Shown here: piece after piece, positions 30,837-39,246 of the stretch
How positions within the stretch are numbered: the first letter of the stretch is position 1
Layout of the letters: every line of letters begins with the position of its first letter
Assembly (NCBI RefSeq): GCF_003851545.1
Contig: NZ_BHVX01000002.1
Coordinates: forward strand, 186,001-250,000
DNA length: 64,000 nucleotides
DNA from: Ralstonia sp. SET104
GTDB taxonomy: Bacteria > Pseudomonadota > Gammaproteobacteria > Burkholderiales > Burkholderiaceae
Reading direction: 5' to 3'
The notes under the pieces: generated by a model
Databases searched by the model: none
Seen by the model: the letters and a program-made list of their open reading frames with translations, nothing else
Told to the model about the DNA's origin: nothing
Program-made: the position numbers and the translations under genes

Positions 30837-31655
30837 ATGGCTTTCGGCATGATTATCATCGGCGACGAAATCCTTTCCGGCCGCCGCGAAGACAAACACC
30901 TGCGCAAGCTGATCGAAGTGCTGGGCGAGCGCGGCCTGGCATTGGAATGGGCCGAGTATGTCGGCGACCAGCCCGCGCGTATCACCAGCGTGCTCAAGCG
31001 TACGTTTGCCAGCGACGACGTGGTGTTCTGCACCGGTGGCATCGGCGCTACGCCCGATGACCACACGCGCCAGTGCGCTGCTGCCGCGCTGGGCGTACCG
31101 CTGGCGCTGCATCCGGATGCGCGCGAGCAGATCACCCTGCGCATTGCCGAAGCGGCCAACGGCGATCCGGTCAAGGCCGATGTCTCCACGCCCGAGAACC
31201 AGCACCGCTTCAAGATGGGCGAGTTTCCGCAGGGCGCGCGCATCATCCCGAACAGCTACAACCGCATTCCCGGATTCTCGGTGGCGCATCACCATTTCAT
31301 GCCGGGCTTTCCGGTGATGGCGTGGCCGATGATGGAGTGGGTGCTCGACACCTACTACGCCGATCAATTCCACCGCGCGCCGCGCGAGGAGCGCTCGTTC
31401 CTGGTGTTTGGCTTGCCGGAGTCTCGGCTCACGCCGCTGATGGAGCGCATCGAAGCCGAGTTCGATGGCGTGAAGGTGTTCAGCCTCCCCAGCGTGGGCG
31501 ATGCGGCGCGCGGCGAGCGCTATGCCCGCTCGCACATCGATCTGGGGGTGAAAGGGTTGCCCGAAGCCGTGGCGCGCGCCTATGTGATGCTGCGCGAAGG
31601 CGCGCTGGCGCTGGGCGGCGAGATTTTCGAGGCGGACACCACGGCGGCACCCTGA
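30837..31655 (+). CDS. CinA-N / molybdopterin-binding domain protein
   Basis: The 272-aa product has an N-terminal MoaB/Mog-like (MPT-binding, COG1058) domain: FGMIIIGDEILSGRREDKHLRKL, VVFCTGGIGATPDDHTRQ and NSYNRIPGFSVAHHHFMPGFPVMAWPMMEW. It lacks the C-terminal nicotinamide-nucleotide amidase domain of full-length CinA. It is often annotated competence/damage-inducible protein A, but that name is misleading. CinA-N domains in other bacteria have NMN/ADP-ribose-type activities; this one is untested. It is preceded by the SD-like AAGGA and convergent with the rhodanese gene. Confidence 0.82.
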   Translation: MAFGMIIIGDEILSGRREDKHLRKLIEVLGERGLALEWAEYVGDQPARITSVLKRTFASDDVVFCTGGIGATPDDHTRQCAAAALGVPLALHPDAREQITLRIAEAANGDPVKADVSTPENQHRFKMGEFPQGARIIPNSYNRIPGFSVAHHHFMPGFPVMAWPMMEWVLDTYYADQFHRAPREERSFLVFGLPESRLTPLMERIEAEFDGVKVFSLPSVGDAARGERYARSHIDLGVKGLPEAVARAYVMLREGALALGGEIFEADTTAAP

Positions 31656-31671
31656 CGCTCAGCCGCGGTCC

Positions 31672-32148
31672 TTATGCGCCGTGCCAGGGCAAACCACGGA
31701 AGCACCAGCCTTCTACGGTCTTGCGATGGCCATCGGTGTCTTTGGCGCCTTCAAAACCTTCCAGCACATCCATGGCTGCCGCATAGCCCGCTTGCGCGGC
31801 CGCCGCAGCAGCATGCTTGGAGCGCGCGGCGCTGCGGCATAGAAACAGCACTGGCGCATCCTTCGGTACGGCAGCTTCCAGCGCGCTCAGGAAATTGGCA
31901 TTGCGCACGCCGCCCGGATACTGATTCCACTCCACATGCACGAACTGCTTGGGCGAAATGTCTGGCGTGCCGACCCAGTCGAGTTCGGCGCGCGTGCGGA
32001 CGTCTACCAGGCGCGCATGTGGGTCTGCGGCCAACAGGGCGGCGGCCTCCTGCGGTGACAGCGCGCCGAAGTACGGCAACTGGTCAGCCTCGCGGCGGGC
32101 GGCAGCGGCTTCCAGCAGGGACTCGCGGGTGAGCGTGGTGGCAGTCAT
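31672..32148 (-). CDS. Rhodanese-like domain protein
   Basis: The 158-aa single rhodanese domain has an N-terminal helical extension (RESLLEAAAARREADQLPYFG). The core has ARLVDVRTRAELDWVG and the active-site loop VLFLCRSAARSKHAAAAA with the catalytic cysteine in CRSAARSK, so it should be able to carry persulphide sulphur. The N-terminal extension PYFGALSPQEAAALLAADPHA is common in Burkholderiales rhodaneses. The partner is unknown. It is convergent with the CinA-N gene (16 bases between them) and divergent from the glnA control region. Confidence 0.88.
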   Translation of the reverse strand: MTATTLTRESLLEAAAARREADQLPYFGALSPQEAAALLAADPHARLVDVRTRAELDWVGTPDISPKQFVHVEWNQYPGGVRNANFLSALEAAVPKDAPVLFLCRSAARSKHAAAAAAQAGYAAAMDVLEGFEGAKDTDGHRKTVEGWCFRGLPWHGA

Positions 32149-32244
32149 GGCGATCAGGGTGAGCGTAAGGGGAGGCGTTCATTCTAGCGCCGCCGTCACA
32201 TGGTGCGAGCGAAAATCCCCATGGTGGTGCGTGCGCGGTCTGAT

Positions 32245-32261
32245 TGCACGAAAACAGTGCA
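32245..32261. promoter_or_regulatory. NtrC binding site 1 upstream of glnA
   Basis: TGCACGAAAACAGTGCA is a TGCAC-N7-GTGCA palindrome that matches the enteric NtrC operator (TGCACTAAAATGGTGCA) in both half-sites and spacing. Confidence 0.85.
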
Positions 32262-32274
32262 TTACTGGTTCTTA

Positions 32275-32291
32275 TGCACTCTTAGTGTGCG
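32275..32291. promoter_or_regulatory. NtrC binding site 2 upstream of glnA
   Basis: TGCACTCTTAGTGTGCG has one perfect half-site and one with a single mismatch. Its centre lies 30 bp from site 1, about three helical turns, placing both on the same DNA face. Confidence 0.75.
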
Positions 32292-32445
32292 CTGACTATG
32301 CTGCTTGCACAGCCTTGACCCTTCTCGCGGGCGGCCCGGTGCGGCGAGGGGCGATCAGTCTGCGCGGCCTGCGCACCGTGTCAGGCATGGGCTGGCAAGA
32401 CGCTGCACTGTTTGCGGGAACGCTTGCCTATTGTCAGGCGGTAAT

Positions 32446-32461
32446 TGGCATAGTTTCTGCT
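32446..32461 (+). promoter_or_regulatory. Sigma-54 promoter of glnA
   Basis: TGGCATAGTTTCTGCT has GG and GC with exactly 10 bases between them and matches TGGCAC-N5-TTGCW except at three positions outside the GG/GC core. Transcription should start near 32472. The NtrC sites lie about 180-230 bp upstream, a workable enhancer distance. Confidence 0.8.
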
Positions 32462-32621
32462 AAGATTCTCGCGGTCTTTTTCGGGGGCGTCCGTTCGTGT
32501 CGGACGGCCTTGCTGGAAAGAAGATGTTTCGGAGTGAGGGCGAGTTGCAGCCGATTGAGCGGCGATCCGTCACACTACCGGCTCACAATACTTTGCGTTA
32601 TTGCGCTACCAGGAGAATGGC

Positions 32622-34037
32622 ATGTCCCAAAGCATTGCAGACGTGATGAAGCTCGTGAAGGAAAACGACGTCAAGTTCGTCGATTTCCGCTTCACCGATA
32701 CCAAGGGTAAGGAGCAGCACGTCTCGGTCCCCGTTTCGCACTTCGACGAAGACAAGTTCGAAAGCGGCCACGCATTCGACGGCTCGTCGATCGCCGGCTG
32801 GAAAGGCATCGAAGCGTCGGACATGCTGCTGGTGCCGGATGCAAACACCGCGCACGTCGACCCGTTCTACGAAGAGCCGACTCTGGTGCTGACCTGCGAC
32901 GTGGTCGAGCCGTCGGACGGCAAGGGCTACGACCGCGACCCGCGCTCGATCGCCAAGCGCGCTGAAGCCTATCTGAAGAGCACTGGCCTGGGCGACACCG
33001 CCTACTTTGGTCCGGAACCCGAATTCTTCATCTTTGACGGCGTGACCTGGAACATTGACATGCAGGGTTGCTTCGTGAAGATTCATTCCGAAGAAGCCCC
33101 GTGGTCGTCGGGCAAGGAATTCGAACACGGCAACTCGGGCCACCGCCCGGGCAAGAAGGGCGGCTACTTCCCGGTCGCCCCGATCGACACGTTCCAAGAC
33201 ATGCGCTCGGAAATGTGCCTGATTCTCGAATCGCTGGGCATTCCGGTTGAAGTGCACCACCACGAAGTGGCTGGCCAGGGCCAGAATGAAATCGGCACGC
33301 GCTTCAGCACGCTGGTGCAACGCGCCGACTGGACGCAACTGCAAAAGTACGTGATCCAGAACGTCGCGCACACCTACGGCAAGACCGCCACGTTCATGCC
33401 GAAGCCGGTCGTGGGCGACAACGGTTCGGGCATGCACGTTCACCAATCGATCTGGAAGGACGGCCAGAACCTGTTCGCAGGCAACGGCTACGCCGGTCTG
33501 TCGGAATTCGCGCTGTACTACATCGGCGGCATCATCAAGCACGCTCGCGCGCTGAACGCCATCACCAACCCGGGTACGAACTCGTACAAGCGTCTGGTGC
33601 CGGGCTTCGAGGCTCCGGTCAAGCTGGCTTACTCGGCACGTAACCGTTCGGCTTCGATCCGTATTCCGTACGTTGCCAACCCGAAGGGCCGCCGTATCGA
33701 AACGCGCTTCCCGGATCCGCTGATGAACCCGTACCTGGGCTTCTCGGCACTGATGATGGCTGGTCTGGATGGCGTGCAGAACAAGATCCACCCGGGCGAA
33801 GCTGCCGACAAGAACCTGTACGACCTGCCGCCGGAAGAGGATGCAAAGATCCCGACCGTGTGCGACAGCCTGGATCAGGCTCTCGGCTACCTCGACAAGG
33901 ACCGCGAGTTCCTGACCCGTGGCGGCGTGTTCTCCAACGCGATGATCGATGCCTACATCGAGCTGAAGATGGAGGAAGTGACGCGCTTCCGCATGACGAC
34001 GCACCCGCTCGAGTTCGAGATGTACTACTCGCTGTAA
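32622..34037 (+). CDS. glnA: Glutamine synthetase, type I
   Basis: This dodecameric enzyme makes glutamine from glutamate, ammonia and ATP. The 471-aa product shows the family signatures [46 protein letters not shown] and the adenylylation site NLYDLPPEE (Tyr at residue 400), so it is controlled by GlnE/PII like other proteobacterial GSI-beta enzymes. The start ATG at 32622 is chosen for its SD (AGGAGA); the frame opens 7 codons earlier. Transcription is predicted from a sigma-54/NtrC promoter, and ntrBC lie downstream. Confidence 0.98.
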   Translation: MSQSIADVMKLVKENDVKFVDFRFTDTKGKEQHVSVPVSHFDEDKFESGHAFDGSSIAGWKGIEASDMLLVPDANTAHVDPFYEEPTLVLTCDVVEPSDGKGYDRDPRSIAKRAEAYLKSTGLGDTAYFGPEPEFFIFDGVTWNIDMQGCFVKIHSEEAPWSSGKEFEHGNSGHRPGKKGGYFPVAPIDTFQDMRSEMCLILESLGIPVEVHHHEVAGQGQNEIGTRFSTLVQRADWTQLQKYVIQNVAHTYGKTATFMPKPVVGDNGSGMHVHQSIWKDGQNLFAGNGYAGLSEFALYYIGGIIKHARALNAITNPGTNSYKRLVPGFEAPVKLAYSARNRSASIRIPYVANPKGRRIETRFPDPLMNPYLGFSALMMAGLDGVQNKIHPGEAADKNLYDLPPEEDAKIPTVCDSLDQALGYLDKDREFLTRGGVFSNAMIDAYIELKMEEVTRFRMTTHPLEFEMYYSL

Positions 34038-34085
34038 TCTGCGAGCGCCCCGGGTGATGTGTCGGGGCGAAGAGACGGTTGTGAG

Positions 34086-34117
34086 AGGAGGGGCGGCGCA
34101 GGTCGCCCTTCCTTTTT
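34086..34117 (+). terminator. Rho-independent terminator after glnA
   Basis: AGGAGGGGCG at 34086-34095 pairs with CGCCCTTCCT at 34104-34113 (one G-T wobble, 8-base loop), followed by TTTTA. Confidence 0.8.
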
Positions 34118-34196
34118 ATGAAGTGGGATTTTCTGGCTAGAATGATCGTCCGCCGGACTCCGGCGCCCGATTGACGTATCCGCCAGGTTCCATCTC

Positions 34197-34718
34197 ATGT
34201 TCCGTCCTTCCCCGCGCTTCGCAACCGGACTGCTTGCCGCTCTGTCGGCGCTTGGGCTTCTGGCCGTGCAGGCGCCCGCGTACGCCGATGATGTTTATCT
34301 GTGCACCGGCCCCAACGGCGTGCCGGAGTACCGCAACAGCGGCAACGTGAAAGGCTGCAAGAAGCTGACGTTGCCCGATGTGGTGACCGTGCCGGGCACG
34401 CGCAGCCCGCGTAGTGCGGGGGCTGCGACCGCACCGGCGCAGAACAATGCGGGCGGCGGTTTCCCGCGCGTGGACAACGCCACGCAGAAGGCACGTGACG
34501 GCGAACGCCGCCAGGTGCTGGAAGCCGAGTTGGCAGACGAGGAGCGCAAGCTCCAGGCGTTGAAGACCGAATACAACAACGGTCAGCCCGAGCGCCAGGG
34601 CAATGAGCGTAACTATCAGAAGTATCTGGACCGCACCGCGCAGTTGAAGGGCGACATCGAGCGCAGCCAGGCCAATGTCGATTCGATCCGCCGGGAGCTG
34701 GGCAATCTCAAGGAGTAG
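34197..34718 (+). CDS. Secreted DUF4124-domain protein with C-terminal coiled coil
   Basis: The 173-aa product has a signal peptide (TGLLAALSALGLLAVQAPAYA), then a small DUF4124 domain with two cysteines (VYLCTGPNGVPEYRNSGNVKGCKK) and a charged helical C-terminus (QVLEAELADEERKLQALKTEYNN ...) likely to form a coiled coil. DUF4124 proteins are periplasmic and of unknown function. The gene sits between glnA and ntrB. The ntrB SD (AGGAG) lies within its last codons, so it is probably co-transcribed with ntrBC. A TAGAAT at 34138-34143 may be its -10. Confidence 0.85.
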   Translation: MFRPSPRFATGLLAALSALGLLAVQAPAYADDVYLCTGPNGVPEYRNSGNVKGCKKLTLPDVVTVPGTRSPRSAGAATAPAQNNAGGGFPRVDNATQKARDGERRQVLEAELADEERKLQALKTEYNNGQPERQGNERNYQKYLDRTAQLKGDIERSQANVDSIRRELGNLKE

Positions 34719-34725
34719 GTGAACG

Positions 34726-35925
34726 ATGCGTCGACTGATCCGCAAAGCGGCACGCCGCGATGAACAGGAACAGCCGACGCCATCTGCGGCGTCAGCCGCC
34801 GCCGGGCTGGGGGTGTCCGCAGGCGAGCCCGTCGACGGGCCGCCGCCAATTCCGTTCTCACATGGCGCACCGCCGTCGTTCCCCGGGCTCGACGCAGTGC
34901 CCAATCCCATCCTCTTCGTCCGCCATCCGGCGCTGACGATCTTCTACGCCAACCCCGCCGCTGAAGCGGCCTTGGCGGTCTCCCGCCGCCAGTTGGTGGA
35001 GATGTCGCTGCACGAACTGTTTGCCGATCCGAGCGGGCTTGCCGAGATGATCGCCACGGTTGCCGGCCGCCAGTTCGACGCCAAGCGGCGCGACGTGTCG
35101 CTCGATCGACCTGGCCACGAGCCGCTGCACGCGCATGCCGTGGTTGGGGCAATCGACTTTGCGCCGGGCGCCGTGCTGCTGGAGCTGCTGCCCAACGAGC
35201 AGAAGATCCGCAGCGAGCGCGAAGAGCGTCTGCTCGATCTGACTTCTGCCAACAAGGAACTGATCCGCAACCTCGCGCACGAGATCAAGAACCCGCTGGG
35301 CGGCATTCGCGGCGCAGCGCAGTTGCTGGAATTCGAGTTGCCCGAGCGCTCTTTGCGCGAGTACACGCAGGTCATCATCAAGGAATCTGACCGGCTGCAG
35401 ACACTGGTCGACCGCTTGCTGGAGCCGCACCGGCATCCGCACATTGTTGGCGACGTGAACATCCACGAGGTGCTGGAGCGTGTGCGCTCGGTAGTGCTGG
35501 CGGAGTTTCCGCAAGGCCTGCGCATCGTGCGCGACTACGACGCAAGCCTGCCGGAGTTTCGCGGCGACAAGGAGCAACTCATCCAGGCGGTGCTCAACAT
35601 CGTTCATAACGCAGCGCATGCGCTTGGCCCTCGCATTGCGCGGGGCGACGGTGAAATCATTCTGCGAACACGCGTCGCGCGCAAAGTCACGATTGCAAAA
35701 CGCCTTTACAAGCTGGCATTGGACTTGCATGTGGTGGACAACGGTCCTGGTATTCCGGACGACATCCGCGAACGAATCTTCTTTCCGCTGGTGTCCGGGC
35801 GGGAGGGGGGAAGTGGGCTGGGCCTGACACTCGCGCAGACGTTCGTGCAGCAGCACGATGGCCTGATCGAATGCGAGAGCAGGCCAGGTCAGACGGATTT
35901 CCGCATTCTCGTGCCACTGCACTGA
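34726..35925 (+). CDS. ntrB: Nitrogen regulation sensor kinase NtrB (GlnL)
   Basis: NtrB is a soluble histidine kinase/phosphatase that, under PII control, sets the phosphorylation of NtrC. The 399-aa product has a Pro/Ala-rich N-terminal extension of about 45 residues, a PAS domain starting near LDAVPNPILFVRHPALTIFYANPAAE, the H-box RNLAHEIKNPLGGIRGAAQLLE (phosphorylated His), and the N, G1 and G2 boxes (QAVLNIVHNAAHAL, DNGPGIPDDIRERIFFP, GGSGLGLTLAQ). It has no membrane helices, as expected. It lies 62 bases before ntrC. Confidence 0.95.
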   Translation: MRRLIRKAARRDEQEQPTPSAASAAAGLGVSAGEPVDGPPPIPFSHGAPPSFPGLDAVPNPILFVRHPALTIFYANPAAEAALAVSRRQLVEMSLHELFADPSGLAEMIATVAGRQFDAKRRDVSLDRPGHEPLHAHAVVGAIDFAPGAVLLELLPNEQKIRSEREERLLDLTSANKELIRNLAHEIKNPLGGIRGAAQLLEFELPERSLREYTQVIIKESDRLQTLVDRLLEPHRHPHIVGDVNIHEVLERVRSVVLAEFPQGLRIVRDYDASLPEFRGDKEQLIQAVLNIVHNAAHALGPRIARGDGEIILRTRVARKVTIAKRLYKLALDLHVVDNGPGIPDDIRERIFFPLVSGREGGSGLGLTLAQTFVQQHDGLIECESRPGQTDFRILVPLH

Positions 35926-35987
35926 CGGCAGCGCACAAGGACCAGGCCGCAGTGTCGAGATATGAAGTCAAGCAGACGAACCAACAC

Positions 35988-37496
35988 ATGAAGCCAATCT
36001 GGATAGTCGACGACGATCAATCCATCCGCTGGGTCCTTGAGAAAGCGCTGGCGCGGGAGAGCTTGCTGTCGCGCAGCTTCACCAATGCGCGCGATGCGCT
36101 CAATGCGCTGGATGACGAGACGCCGCAAGTGCTGATCTCCGACGTGCGCATGCCGGGCGGCTCGGGGCTGGATCTGCTGCAGGCCATCAAGGCCAAGCAC
36201 CCGGGGCTGCCAGTCATCATCATGACCGCGTATTCCGACCTGGACAGCGCCGTGGCCGCGTTCCAGGGCGGGGCCTTCGAATACCTCGCCAAGCCGTTCG
36301 ACGTGGATCGCGCGGTCGAGTTGATTCGCCGCGCGCTGGAAGAAAGCCTGCGCGAAGAGGAGATCGAAGACCGCTTGGGCGACGCGCCCGAGATCCTCGG
36401 CCAGGCGCCGGCCATGCAGGACGTGTTCCGCGCGATTGGCCGGCTGTCGCAGTCGAACGTGACGGTGCTGATCACCGGGGAATCCGGTACGGGCAAGGAG
36501 CTGGTGGCGCGCGCGCTGCACAAACACAGCCCGCGCGCGAGCGGCCCGTTCATTGCGCTGAACACGGCGGCGATCCCGAAAGACCTGCTGGAATCCGAAC
36601 TGTTCGGCCACGAGCGCGGCGCCTTCACTGGCGCGCAGACCATGCGCCGCGGCCGCTTCGAGCAGGCCGAGGGCGGCACGCTGTTCCTTGATGAAATCGG
36701 CGACATGCCGTTCGACTTGCAGACGCGTTTGTTGCGCGTGCTGTCAGACGGGCACTTCTATCGCGTGGGTGGGCACAACCCGCTCAAGGCCAACGTGCGC
36801 GTCATTGCGGCCACGCACCAGAATCTTGAAACCCGCGTTAAGGACGGCCTGTTCCGCGAGGATTTGTTCCACCGCCTGAACGTGATCCGCCTGCGCCTGC
36901 CCGCGCTGCGAGAGCGCCCGGAAGACATCACGCTGCTGGCGCGCCATTTCCTGCAGAAAAGTGCCAAAGAACTGGGCGTGGAGCCCAAGCGCATGTCGGA
37001 CGATGCACTGGCGCATGTCGCCACGCTGCCGTTCCCCGGTAACGTGCGGCAACTGGAAAATCTTTGCAATTGGCTCACCGTGATGGCGCCGGCGCAGACC
37101 ATCGAAAGCAAGGATTTGCCCGCCGACCTCGTGCGCGGCAACGCGCAGATGTTGCCGGCCATGGGCGATGCCACCACACGGCCGGTCTTCATCGGTGAGC
37201 CTTCGCATGGTGGAGAGCCGTATGGCGTTGCGCCGTCGGTGGACACATTGCTTTCCAGCGCCTCCGTGGGCGCATCGATTGCCGCAGGTTGGGAGCGTGC
37301 GCTGGCGGGCGAGGCCAAGGCCATGCTCGAAGCGGGCCAGCCCGACGTGATGGACGCGCTGACGCGTCGCTTTGAGAAAGCGATTCTGGAGGCTGCGCTC
37401 GGGGTTACGCGCGGGCGTCGCGTTGAAGCGGCAACGCGTCTTGGCATCGGTCGCAACACCATCACGCGCAAATTGCAGGAGCTGGGCTTCGACTGA
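35988..37496 (+). CDS. ntrC: Nitrogen regulation response regulator NtrC (GlnG)
   Basis: NtrC is a sigma-54 enhancer-binding activator. The 502-aa product has a receiver domain (IWIVDDDQSIRWVLEKAL; phospho-acceptor Asp at residue 52 in LISDVRMPGG) and an AAA+ domain with P-loop GESGTGKELVARAL, the sigma-54-contacting GAFTGA loop, Walker B GGTLFLDEIGDMP and the R-finger region. It ends in a Fis-type HTH (EAATRLGIGRNTITRKLQELG). The ATG at 35988 starts exactly at the receiver domain; the longer frame from 35871 overlaps ntrB and adds 39 unrelated residues. It is expected to act on the glnA promoter found upstream. Confidence 0.96.
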   Translation: MKPIWIVDDDQSIRWVLEKALARESLLSRSFTNARDALNALDDETPQVLISDVRMPGGSGLDLLQAIKAKHPGLPVIIMTAYSDLDSAVAAFQGGAFEYLAKPFDVDRAVELIRRALEESLREEEIEDRLGDAPEILGQAPAMQDVFRAIGRLSQSNVTVLITGESGTGKELVARALHKHSPRASGPFIALNTAAIPKDLLESELFGHERGAFTGAQTMRRGRFEQAEGGTLFLDEIGDMPFDLQTRLLRVLSDGHFYRVGGHNPLKANVRVIAATHQNLETRVKDGLFREDLFHRLNVIRLRLPALRERPEDITLLARHFLQKSAKELGVEPKRMSDDALAHVATLPFPGNVRQLENLCNWLTVMAPAQTIESKDLPADLVRGNAQMLPAMGDATTRPVFIGEPSHGGEPYGVAPSVDTLLSSASVGASIAAGWERALAGEAKAMLEAGQPDVMDALTRRFEKAILEAALGVTRGRRVEAATRLGIGRNTITRKLQELGFD

Positions 37497-37552
37497 CACG
37501 CCGTCAGCAAGACCAGTCCAACCGAATATCGTCGAGCTTGGCGATTGGGATT

Positions 37553-37589
37553 GGGCGGATTTCCGACTGCGGAATCCGCCCTTTTTTTT
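37553..37589 (+). terminator. Rho-independent terminator after ntrC
   Basis: GGGCGGATT at 37553-37561 pairs with AATCCGCCC at 37573-37581, extended by CC/GG across a bulge, followed by eight T. Confidence 0.9.
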
Positions 37590-37611
37590 GCGCCGTGAAT
37601 GCGCGGTGCGC

Positions 37612-37941
37612 TTAGTGCAGCTTGTGCTTCAGCTGCGACAGCTCTTCGTGGGCCCGCATGACGGCAGTTTCCACGGAGTGGTCTACCTTGCCGCTCGCGT
37701 TTTGGCACGCCATCTTTGCGCGGTCGGAGCACGCTTCGAGCTTGTCGATGGCTTCGACGAAGGTCTGCTGGTCGTCAGCGCCTTCCAGGCGCGAGTGACA
37801 TTGGCGGGCTTGATCGTCCAGTTGCTGGATCGATTGCTTTAGTGAATCGGGCACGTCCTTGTGCGAGGCGCAGGTCCGGGCCAGTTCAGCGATGGTGCTT
37901 TCCGCATGTTCAAAACGCTGGCGCAGTTTCTCTGTTTGCAT
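37612..37941 (-). CDS. Small helical protein of unknown function (109 aa)
   Basis: I do not recognise this protein. The 109-aa product is soluble, charged and predicted helical throughout: MQTEKLRQRFEHAESTIAELA, then LKQSIQQLDDQARQCHSRLEG and VDHSVETAVMRAHEELSQLKHKLH. It has four cysteines (in TCASH, QCHS, ACSD, ACQN), which could form disulphides or bind metal, but there is no signal peptide. A good SD (GGAG) lies before the ATG at 37941; the frame extends to 38226 only through a repeat and is not coding there. It stands alone on the minus strand, tail to tail with ntrC. Confidence 0.75.
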   Translation of the reverse strand: MQTEKLRQRFEHAESTIAELARTCASHKDVPDSLKQSIQQLDDQARQCHSRLEGADDQQTFVEAIDKLEACSDRAKMACQNASGKVDHSVETAVMRAHEELSQLKHKLH

Positions 37942-38113
37942 GGAGGGCTCCTGTCGGTTGCGAGAAAAGGGCGTTGGCGCCGCATGCACCGTTATGAGGC
38001 CGTCACATGATGCAAAGCGGTGCAACGCCCAACTTCGGCGCAAGCGTCGTGCCGTGTGCAGCAGGCGACGCCGGAACTCCAGCGCTTGTTGCGGTGCGAG
38101 AGGGGTGTCAGCC

Positions 38114-38158
38114 GCGTCAGTCGCGTCGGTGGCGTCGGTGGCGTCGGTGGCGTCAGTC
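38114..38158. repeat. Five 9-bp tandem repeats at the 3' end of the HAD gene
   Basis: Five units of GCGTC(A/G)GT(C/G) run without gaps: GCGTCAGTC, three GCGTCGGTG, then GCGTCAGTC. The last unit contains the stop codon (TGA, minus strand 38155-38153) of the HAD-family gene. In another frame the array would encode Ala-Thr-Asp repeats. Confidence 0.9.
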
Positions 38159-39046
38159 GCGCGGGGCGGGCAGCGCGGGCGAGCGCGCACCGAGGATGCG
38201 CTCAGCCACTTCGGCAAAACCGCCACCGCCCTCAGCCTCGGTCAGATAAGCGGGCGGTACGGGCAGCGTGTCGATCACGTCCAACACATTGGCCACGCCT
38301 ACCGAGAGTGGGAAGAACTCGAACATCGCCGCATCGTTGGCCGAATCGCCCACGAACACCCAGCGTTCGCGCTCGGCGTGCAAGTCGATGCCGAACGCGC
38401 GGCGGGCGAGGGATACGCTGGCGCTCAGTTTGTCGTGCTTGCCGAACCAGCCATTGACATGGATTGAGCTGACAGTGGCATGCATGCCATGCGTGCGCAT
38501 GATGTCGACGATGTGCTGCACGGCGTGCTGCGGCAGCGGCGGGACTTGTTCGGCATGGTCGACTGCGAGGTCGGCTGCGTGCCAGGCTTGATCTGTTGCC
38601 AGCGCTGAACCCGGTACCGCGCGCCGGATCTCCGCACCCACTTCGCGGATGCGCTCCAGATTGCGTGCGCGTGTTTGTGCGTCGTCAACGAAATCGGTGG
38701 CCAGATGCCCACGCGAATCGACGCGCATGGCAAACGCGCCATTCTCGCCAATCACCGCGTCGACGGGCCACAACCGCGCGATGACTTCGCACCAGGCGAT
38801 CGAGCGGCCGGTTACCGGCACGATCTTGATGCTGGCACGGTGCAGCCGCTCCAGCGCCGAGTACGTCTGCGCCGGCAGCTTGCCGCGCGTGGTGAGCGTG
38901 CCGTCCACGTCGGTGAAGACGCCGGTGATATTGCGCAGTGCATCATCCGAGAGCTGATGCAACGCCAATGGAGCGCGTTGCGCGGCAATGACGGGTGTGG
39001 TTTCAGGCGAGTCCGGAGCGGCAGGAGTAGCGGGCGGGGCGAGCAT
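38153..39046 (-). CDS. HAD-superfamily hydrolase (type IIB, MPGP/Cof-like)
   Basis: The 297-aa product has the four HAD motifs: FTDVDGTLT (nucleophile Asp), IVPVTGRSIAW, a lysine in GKHDKLSASVSLA, and VFVGDSANDAAMF (GDxxND). The cap between motifs 2 and 3 is of type IIB, as in mannosyl-3-phosphoglycerate and sucrose phosphatases. The natural substrate is unknown. The first 50 residues are Ala/Pro-rich and may be partly mis-annotated; I chose the ATG at 39046. It is divergent from ugpB, and the stop lies in a 9-bp repeat array. It may be a sugar-phosphate phosphatase. Confidence 0.85.
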   Translation of the reverse strand: MLAPPATPAAPDSPETTPVIAAQRAPLALHQLSDDALRNITGVFTDVDGTLTTRGKLPAQTYSALERLHRASIKIVPVTGRSIAWCEVIARLWPVDAVIGENGAFAMRVDSRGHLATDFVDDAQTRARNLERIREVGAEIRRAVPGSALATDQAWHAADLAVDHAEQVPPLPQHAVQHIVDIMRTHGMHATVSSIHVNGWFGKHDKLSASVSLARRAFGIDLHAERERWVFVGDSANDAAMFEFFPLSVGVANVLDVIDTLPVPPAYLTEAEGGGGFAEVAERILGARSPALPAPRD

Positions 39047-39155
39047 GCTGCGAGTGCAATAGAGGATGGCTTCAACCCATTCTAACGGCCGTTGCAAGCC
39101 AAACCTTGGAGGGATTTCCCGATTTCTTTGTGACAAAAAGACACGTAACATCCCG

Positions 39156-39189
39156 CTGTCATAAAACTGCCCGATCGTTGAACTAGAGT
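39156..39189 (+). promoter_or_regulatory. Pho box and promoter of the ugp operon
   Basis: CTGTCATAAAACTGCCCG at 39156-39173 matches 15 of 18 bases of the PhoB consensus CTGTCATAWAWCTGTCAY. TAGAGT at 39184-39189 lies exactly 10 bases further on, the standard distance from a Pho box to the -10 of a PhoB-activated promoter. Transcription would start near 39196. Confidence 0.85.
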
Positions 39190-39246
39190 CGGCGCGCCGT
39201 GGTTGGAGCGAGGGAGCCCGCCGGGGTCGTAAAAACAGGAGAAATG

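Larger units (their letters stand above)
32149..32621. other. glnA upstream control region
   Basis: This 473-base region has no gene. It holds two NtrC-type palindromes (32245-32261, 32275-32291), a sigma-54 promoter (32446-32461) and an expected untranslated leader of about 150 bases to the glnA start. The SD AGGAGA lies at 32611-32616. Confidence 0.8.

Noticed and set aside
35871-35987. Longer NtrC start inside ntrB
   Set aside because: The receiver domain begins exactly at the ATG at 35988, and the upstream residues are the out-of-frame end of ntrB.
37942-38226. N-terminal extension of the 109-aa protein with Ala-Thr-Asp repeats
   Set aside because: The repeats come from the 9-bp DNA array at the end of the HAD gene; a strong SD and ATG at 37941 explain the real start.
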